In this document: positions 13,484 to 17,908 of the stretch, one piece after another | How the letters are laid out: each line of letters begins with the position of its first letter | Numbering within the stretch: the stretch's first letter is position 1 | Assembly (NCBI GenBank): GCA_031373695.1 | Contig: JANMNC010000200.1 | Span: forward strand, 1 to 17,908 | DNA from: Methylotenera_A sp031373695 | GTDB taxonomy: Bacteria; Pseudomonadota; Gammaproteobacteria; Burkholderiales; Methylophilaceae | Reading direction: 5' to 3' | DNA length: 17,908 nt | The notes under the pieces: model-generated | What the model was told of the DNA's origin: nothing | What the model saw: only the letters and a program-made list of their open reading frames with translations | The model's database searches: none | Translations under genes and position numbers: made by a program

Positions 13484-14443
13484 ATGAACACAGAAACAAC
13501 AGAAATAGATGTAATGGAAACCAACCCACTAGATACTAATGGGCTTAAAACAGAGAAACGTTTAAGACTTCATGCGCATGTTTTGCAGACAGTAGACGAA
13601 AGCGGCATGCAATATCTTGAAGTGGATAACCCACTTTGCACTGCAAAAATCGCCTTACAAGGTGCGCATGTAATGCATTGGCAGCCTAAGTTTCTAAAAG
13701 ACCCAGTATTATGGTTATCAAGCAATGCAAGGTTTGTTAAAGGCCGCTCAATTCGTGGTGGAGTGCCCATTTGCTGGCCATGGTTTGGTGCACATCCAAC
13801 TGATAGTACTTTTTGCCCGCATGGCTTTGCGCGCGTGATACCTTGGCGCGTGATAGACGTAGACGCAACGCCAACTGGTGCTACGCGTATCATGCTAGAA
13901 ATGCTGGAAACACCAGAAGCAAAACGTCAACTTTCTTATCCCTATGCGCTCACGGTGACTATTACGGTAGGGCGACGTTTACGCATTGATATGTCTACCA
14001 CCAACAAGGCCGCCCACCCATTTGTTATTGGCGAAGCGTTTCATACTTATTTAAATATTAGCGATATTGCTAACGTTAAAATCACTGGTATGCAAGATTG
14101 TGTATATGCAGACAAAATGCTCAAATATCAACGTGAAGTAGAGCATGATGCACTCAAGTTTGATGGTGAATTTGATCGTCTGTATATTAATCACAGCTCA
14201 GATTGCACTGTGCATGACACTGGCTTTAATCGTCTAATTAAAGTCTCAAAATCTGGCAGCGATACCACCGTAGTTTGGAGCCCGGGCGAAGAAAAAGCGA
14301 ATGCAATGGCTGACATGGGTGCGCCTGACGAATGGCGTAAAACAGTATGTGTAGAAACTACGAACGCATTAGAAAATATGGTGGTTATTAACCCAGGCCG
14401 TACGCATGTGATTAGTGCGGAGTATGTAATAGAGACGCTGTAA
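13484..14443 (+). CDS. D-hexose-6-phosphate mutarotase (YeaD-type aldose 1-epimerase)
   Basis: This 319-residue protein of the galactose-mutarotase fold interconverts the alpha and beta anomers of glucose 6-phosphate and related sugar phosphates in the cytosol. Family segments are clear: LQGAHVMHWQP (58-68), SIRGGVPICWPWFGAHP (89-105), PHGFARVIPW (112-121), EAFHTYL (184-190), FDRLY (230-234) and CVETTNA (289-295). Likely catalytic or binding residues are His113, His187 and Glu291. The N-terminus is about 25 residues longer than E. coli YeaD and is acidic and low in complexity. The ATG at 13484 has only a weak GAATAAAG upstream, so Met11 is an alternative start. It begins 46 bp after ilvD on the same strand and may be co-transcribed with it, without an obvious metabolic link. 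I see no clear terminator after it. Confidence 0.9.
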   Translation: MNTETTEIDVMETNPLDTNGLKTEKRLRLHAHVLQTVDESGMQYLEVDNPLCTAKIALQGAHVMHWQPKFLKDPVLWLSSNARFVKGRSIRGGVPICWPWFGAHPTDSTFCPHGFARVIPWRVIDVDATPTGATRIMLEMLETPEAKRQLSYPYALTVTITVGRRLRIDMSTTNKAAHPFVIGEAFHTYLNISDIANVKITGMQDCVYADKMLKYQREVEHDALKFDGEFDRLYINHSSDCTVHDTGFNRLIKVSKSGSDTTVVWSPGEEKANAMADMGAPDEWRKTVCVETTNALENMVVINPGRTHVISAEYVIETL

Positions 14444-14638
14444 AGCTAATTAATCAGCGCATGAAATTGGCCCTATTCGCTACGGCACGCCGATTAAGCT
14501 GTAAAAACTGACACAAAACATGTCAACGCTTGTATGTTTAAAGGCGTTAACTATTCATCTAGCACAAATGATTTATATGGTTATTAATAAGTGCTTTAAA
14601 AGCTTTAGTGCAATTACACTCTAATGCGCCATTAGCTA

Positions 14639-14666
14639 TTGAGTATTTAAAAATGTCATGTATTAT
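14639..14666 (+). promoter_or_regulatory. Probable sigma-70 promoter of the cytochrome c gene
   Basis: TTGAGT (14639-14644), a 16-bp spacer and TATTAT (14661-14666) match the -35 and -10 consensus at 4 and 5 of 6 positions. A start near 14673 gives a 5' UTR of about 43 nt ending in the strong AAGGAG site. An inverted repeat TGACA-N7-TGTCA lies further upstream at 14509-14525; its role is unknown. Confidence 0.45.
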
Positions 14667-14715
14667 ATTAAATTGCAAAAATATGCAGTTTTTTAAAAGA
14701 ATTCAAGGAGATAGC

Positions 14716-15033
14716 ATGAAAGTTTTATTATCAACAATCGCAGCGGCAGCTATTTTATTAGCGGGTAATGCAAATGCTGCTGATGCTGGACAAGCGTTAG
14801 CACAAAAAAGTGGTTGCTTAGCCTGCCACAGTATCGATAAAAAAGTATTAGGCCCAGCATTTAAAGATGTTGCCGCTAAATACAAAGGTGACAAATCAGC
14901 AGAAGCTAAAATGATTGCTAAAGTTAAAGCGGGTGGTAGCGGTGTTTGGGGTCCTATGCCAATGCCAGCTAATAGCCCACAAGTTAAAGACGAAGATATT
15001 AAAACAATCGTTCAGTGGATTTTGGCTATTTAA
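14716..15033 (+). CDS. Small periplasmic class I cytochrome c (c551/c552 type)
   Basis: This 105-residue precursor has a Sec signal peptide (hydrophobic core to about 16; AxA cleavage after Ala19-Asn20-Ala21), leaving a mature protein of about 84 residues. A single haem-binding motif CLACH (34-38) supplies the covalent thioethers and His38. The distal ligand is probably Met83 in VWGPMPMPAN, which matches the VWGPIPMPPN signature of cytochrome c551. It would carry one electron between periplasmic redox partners and a terminal oxidase or reductase; the partner cannot be told from context. The start at 14716 is set by AAGGAG 5 nt upstream. An in-frame ATG 108 bp earlier (14608) would bury the signal peptide and is rejected. 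The gene stands alone, with its own likely promoter and a strong terminator. Confidence 0.93.
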   Translation: MKVLLSTIAAAAILLAGNANAADAGQALAQKSGCLACHSIDKKVLGPAFKDVAAKYKGDKSAEAKMIAKVKAGGSGVWGPMPMPANSPQVKDEDIKTIVQWILAI

Positions 15034-15071
15034 TCGTTTTAAACAGTTACTATATTAAATAGTTTAGTTGT

Positions 15072-15100
15072 AAAAAAGCCAGCTTTTAGCTGGCTTTTTT
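15072..15100. terminator. Bidirectional intrinsic terminator
   Basis: A perfect 13-bp inverted repeat (AAAAAAGCCAGCT / AGCTGGCTTTTTT) with a 3-nt loop provides a GC-rich stem and a six-U tail on both strands. It ends the cytochrome c unit (plus) and the purD-hemF-permease unit (minus), which converge here. Confidence 0.93.
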
Positions 15101-15142
15101 GTTGTGCGTTCTTTTGTGTATATCGGTTATTGGCTACTTAAA

Positions 15143-16543
15143 TTATTGATTATTAAGCTTACTGTGTCTAATCGAGTAAGCAAAATAAAACACAATGCCC
15201 ACTACAATCCACCAGCCAAAACGTACCCATGTAGATGTTGGCAAAAAGAACATCAAAGCGCCGCAAGATAATATACCAAGCACCGGAATTAATGGGTTCC
15301 AAGGATTTTTAAATGGACGCAACAAGTCGGGCTGGCGGATTCGCAACACAATTACGCCTACGCATACCATTACAAACGCTGCTAGTGTTCCAATATTTAC
15401 AGTCTCTGCCAGCTCGCCCAACGGAAAAAAACCAGCAACTAACGAAACAACAAATCCGCACATCAAAATAATACGGGTAGGTGTTTGACGATCTGGATTA
15501 ACTTTAGAAAATACAGGTGAGATTAAACCATCACGGCTCATGGCAAATAAAATACGTGTTAAACCATACAGTAATACCAGCAGCACCGTGATTAAACCAG
15601 CTAGGACACCTGTAGCGACCAAAGTAGATGCCCAAGTGTAACCTAATTTTGTTAATGCATAAGCCACTGGGGATGCCGTATTTAACTCGGTGTAAGGTAC
15701 AACACCTGTCAGTATGGCAGAAACAACAATATAAATAACCGTGCAAAATGCAAGTGATGCGAGTAAGCCAATGGGTAGATCACGTTGCGGATTTTTGGCT
15801 TCTTCTGCCGCTGTAGATACAGCATCAAAACCAAAGTAGGCAAAAAATACCAAAGATGCGCCTGCCAGCACGCCAATATTTTTGCCGTTATCAAGTGTTT
15901 CAAACCAACCAAATGGCATAAAAGGCTGCCAGTTATCTGTATTTAAGTGGCCAATGGCAAGTGCTATAAAAATGGCGATGGTTGAAAGTTTAATCACCAC
16001 GATGATATTGTTGAAGCGCGCACTTTCTTTAACACCAATTATCAGCAAGACAGTTAAGAGCCAAATAATAGAAAAAGCTGGTAGATTAATTAAGCCGCCC
16101 AACATTGGGGCTTTGGTGAGTGTTTCGGGTAGGTAAATATTAAAATTAGCGAGTGTATTAATAAAATAACCCGACCAACCGTTGGCAACCGCTGCTGCAC
16201 CTACGCCGTATTCCAGTAGTAAAATCCAGCCCATTACCCAAGCTATAAATTCACCAAACGCCACATAGCTATAGCCATAAGCACTGCCAGAACCGCCAAT
16301 TGAGGCAGCAAGTTCGGCATAGGCAAGTGCTGCAAATGCTGAAGCAATACCTGCAAATATAAAAGAAAGTACAACTGCAGGGCCAGACTGTGTGGCTGCA
16401 GCAATGCCTGTAAGCACAAAAATACCCGTACCAATTGCGCAGCCAATACCCAGTAGCGCTAAATCAAATGCACTTAAGCATTTTTTTAGACCGCTATCAG
16501 AATGCGCAATAACAGGTTTGGTGCGTAGTAGCTTTTTTAGCAT
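15143..16543 (-). CDS. APC-superfamily amino-acid permease
   Basis: This 466-residue inner-membrane protein has about 12 hydrophobic segments. After a short basic N-terminus (KKLLRTKP) comes LSAFDLALLGIGCAIGTGIFVLTG (24-46) with the conserved Gly-Thr-Gly at 38-40 in the broken first helix, typical of the LeuT-like fold. AALAYAELAASIGGSGSAY and FGEFIAWVMGWILLLEYGV match the cationic amino-acid transporter branch (YfnA and GkApcT-like). It probably imports an amino acid with protons; substrate is not predictable. AAGGGG 9 nt before the ATG supports the start. That ribosome site lies in the loop of a 7-bp inverted repeat abutting the ATG. The gene follows hemF by 70 bp without a visible terminator, so it may belong to the purD-hemF unit. 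Its transcript ends at the terminator at 15072. Confidence 0.9.
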   Translation of the reverse strand: MLKKLLRTKPVIAHSDSGLKKCLSAFDLALLGIGCAIGTGIFVLTGIAAATQSGPAVVLSFIFAGIASAFAALAYAELAASIGGSGSAYGYSYVAFGEFIAWVMGWILLLEYGVGAAAVANGWSGYFINTLANFNIYLPETLTKAPMLGGLINLPAFSIIWLLTVLLIIGVKESARFNNIIVVIKLSTIAIFIALAIGHLNTDNWQPFMPFGWFETLDNGKNIGVLAGASLVFFAYFGFDAVSTAAEEAKNPQRDLPIGLLASLAFCTVIYIVVSAILTGVVPYTELNTASPVAYALTKLGYTWASTLVATGVLAGLITVLLVLLYGLTRILFAMSRDGLISPVFSKVNPDRQTPTRIILMCGFVVSLVAGFFPLGELAETVNIGTLAAFVMVCVGVIVLRIRQPDLLRPFKNPWNPLIPVLGILSCGALMFFLPTSTWVRFGWWIVVGIVFYFAYSIRHSKLNNQ

Positions 16544-16574
16544 GTTGTAATCCCCTTAAGCCGTAGTTTACAAC
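16544..16574 (-). promoter_or_regulatory. Hairpin around the permease ribosome-binding site
   Basis: On the minus strand GTTGTAA (16574-16568) and TTACAAC (16550-16544) are perfect 7-bp inverted copies around a 17-nt loop containing AAGGGG. The 3' arm ends directly before the ATG. Such a stem could modulate translation, but it is AT-rich and may be fortuitous. Confidence 0.35.
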
Positions 16575-16613
16575 AGTTTTTCTTTAATGTGAGTTGCTAA
16601 GATTGCGCTACAG

Positions 16614-17525
16614 CTATAGCCAGTCTTTATCAATTAAAAAGTCGGTATAAAGCTTGGCCTCTGCGCTGCCATTTTCAGGCTTCCAGTCATAACGCCATTT
16701 TACAATCGGTGGCATTGACATCAAAATAGATTCGGTTCGACCATTAGATTGCAAGCCAAACAGCGTGCCGCGATCGTGTACCAAATTAAACTCTACGTAA
16801 CGACCACGTCGGTAAGCCTGAAAATCGCGTTCTTTTTCACCATATGGCGTGTCTTTGCGGCGTTGCAAAATCGGTAAATATGCTTGTAAAAAACTTGTCC
16901 CCACTGCGCGTTGCAGGTTAAAGCTTTGTTCAAAGCCTAACTCATTAAAGTCATCAAAGAAAATACCGCCAATACCGCGCGGTTCTTTACGATGTTTTAA
17001 GTAAAAATATTCGTCGCAGTGTTTTTTAAAAGTTGGGTAGTAAGTTGGGTTAAAAGCATCTAAAGCAGTTTTGTTGGTACGGTGAAAGTGTTGGCAATCA
17101 TCAACAAAGCCATAATAAGGCGTGAGATCCATGCCACCACCAAACCAAAAAATAGGTGATTCATCCTCTTTTTTTGCCACAAAAAACCGAATATTCATGT
17201 GTACGGTTGGTATAAAAGGATTGCGCGGGTGCAACACCAGCGAAACGCCCATTGCTTCCCAACTTCTGCCAGCGGCTTCTGGGTGTGCAATAGTGGCAGC
17301 TGGTGGTAATTTGCTGCCTAATACGTGAGAAAAACCAACGCCTGCACGCTCAAATACATTGCCGCCTTCAAGCAGGCAAGTTGTACCACCGCCGCCTTCA
17401 GGGCGGTTCCAGCTATCGTGTAAGAAAGTTTTGCCATCAACTAACTCTAAGGCTTCTACAATCTCGGTTTGTAGATTTTGTAAGTAGTTTAAGACGGCTT
17501 GTGAATCAATATTAGCGGCACTCAT
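16614..17525 (-). CDS. hemF: Oxygen-dependent coproporphyrinogen III oxidase
   Basis: HemF oxidatively decarboxylates two propionate groups of coproporphyrinogen III to give protoporphyrinogen IX, in the cytosol, using O2. The 303-residue length is close to E. coli HemF (299). Family motifs run in order: WNRPEGGGGTTCLLEGG (39-55), HPRNPFIPTVHMNIR (99-113), WFGGGMDLTPYYG (127-139), HRKEPRGIGGIFFDDF (178-193) and RRGRYVEFNLVHDRGT (239-254). His99, His109, His148 and His178 align at constant offset with the four conserved histidines of the E. coli enzyme. It starts 14 bp after purD, so the two are co-transcribed. Use of HemF implies haem synthesis in the presence of oxygen. No strong Shine-Dalgarno sequence precedes the ATG; translational coupling to purD is plausible. 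Confidence 0.97.
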   Translation of the reverse strand: MSAANIDSQAVLNYLQNLQTEIVEALELVDGKTFLHDSWNRPEGGGGTTCLLEGGNVFERAGVGFSHVLGSKLPPAATIAHPEAAGRSWEAMGVSLVLHPRNPFIPTVHMNIRFFVAKKEDESPIFWFGGGMDLTPYYGFVDDCQHFHRTNKTALDAFNPTYYPTFKKHCDEYFYLKHRKEPRGIGGIFFDDFNELGFEQSFNLQRAVGTSFLQAYLPILQRRKDTPYGEKERDFQAYRRGRYVEFNLVHDRGTLFGLQSNGRTESILMSMPPIVKWRYDWKPENGSAEAKLYTDFLIDKDWL

Positions 17526-17539
17526 GGCTGTGTTCTAAA

Positions 17540-17908
17540 TTAGCCTTTAATGGCTCTATATCCAATATCACTGCGATACTGTGCGCCATCAAATTTAATC
17601 GTATCGGCTATTTTATAAGCTTGTTGTTGTGCAAATTTTACAGTTTCGCCCAAGGCAGTTACGCACAATACACGGCCACCATTGGTTAATACTTTACCAT
17701 CTACCAATTGCGTACCTGCATGAAAAACATGGCCGTCTTCTACCAGTTTAGGTAAGCCTGTAATTTCATCGTTTAAGCGTGGTGTTTCTGGGTAGTTGTG
17801 CGAGGCCATCACCACCCCTAGTGCAGTACGTCTGTCCCATTCAACTTCAGCCGTATCTAACGTGCCATTGATGGCGTGCTCGGCTAGTGCCACAAAATCA
17901 CTTTTAAG
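17540..17908 (-). CDS. purD: Phosphoribosylamine--glycine ligase, C-terminal part (N-terminus outside window)
   Basis: The reading frame is open to the right window edge, giving 122 residues of the C-terminus. PurD joins glycine to 5-phosphoribosylamine with ATP in the second step of purine synthesis. The C-terminal domain is clear: LKSDFVALAEHAINGTLD at the edge, VEWDRRTALGVVMAS, NYPETPR, a segment ending VFHAGT, NGGRVLCVTALG, and the terminal FDGAQYRSDIGYRAI. The stop is 14 bp before hemF on the same strand. An internal GTG at 17893 should not be taken as the start, since homologous sequence continues upstream of it. Confidence 0.95.
   Translation of the reverse strand, partial: LKSDFVALAEHAINGTLDTAEVEWDRRTALGVVMASHNYPETPRLNDEITGLPKLVEDGHVFHAGTQLVDGKVLTNGGRVLCVTALGETVKFAQQQAYKIADTIKFDGAQYRSDIGYRAIKG

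Noticed and set aside
14608..14715. Upstream in-frame ATG extending the cytochrome c by 36 residues
   Set aside because: It would put extra residues before a normal signal peptide and lies upstream of the likely promoter; the AAGGAG before 14716 fixes the start there.
1..17908. Mobile elements, CRISPR arrays, tRNA or rRNA genes
   Set aside because: I found no transposase or integrase, no regularly spaced direct DNA repeats and no tRNA-like cloverleaf; the long gene-free stretches are accounted for by regulatory elements.

Overview
The window reads as a chromosomal segment of a low-GC betaproteobacterium, most likely a methylotroph of the Methylophilaceae (Methylotenera type). This is inferred from the AT-rich base composition, the AT-rich spacers, and an E. 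coli-like set of housekeeping genes (ilvD, lgt, hemF, purD, cstA/ybdD) beside a NasT/NrtA nitrate-assimilation locus. No sequence search was possible, so the taxonomic call is tentative. I see no rRNA, tRNA, insertion sequence, CRISPR array or phage gene.

Layout. (1) 1-3137, minus strand, is the nitrogen-response locus. Read in the direction of transcription it is: a secreted protein of unknown function built from 36-residue repeats (2291-2785), an ANTAR response regulator of the NasT type (1335-1913), a structured leader with hexaloop hairpins and an intrinsic terminator (1183-1307), and nrtA (1-1138, cut by the window edge). Each of the first two genes has its own sigma-54 (-24/-12) promoter with an NtrC-like dyad upstream. 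The two promoter modules resemble each other and have the same internal spacing. (2) 3138-4958, minus: a fused ABC exporter. (3) 5108-7670, plus: cstA, ybdD and a DUF2805/TIGR03643-type gene in an overlapping operon, followed by a convergent small ORF. (4) 8069-8860, minus: lgt; divergent from it, 8971-11466, a PAS-GGDEF-EAL protein for cyclic-di-GMP. (5) 11587-15033, plus: ilvD, a YeaD-type hexose-6-phosphate mutarotase, and a small periplasmic cytochrome c. (6) 15143-17908, minus: purD (3' part), hemF and an APC-family amino-acid permease. A strong bidirectional terminator at 15072-15100 separates this block from the cytochrome gene.

How the genes work together. The clearest system is nitrate assimilation. 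Nitrogen limitation (NtrC plus sigma-54) would switch on nasT. Transcripts running on toward nrtA would meet a terminator unless NasT binds the hexaloop hairpins and causes readthrough. This is two-tier control: general nitrogen status at the promoter, and nitrate at the leader. The repeat protein has the same promoter design, which suggests an unrecognised role in nitrogen limitation. The rest of the window is largely ordinary metabolism and envelope function.
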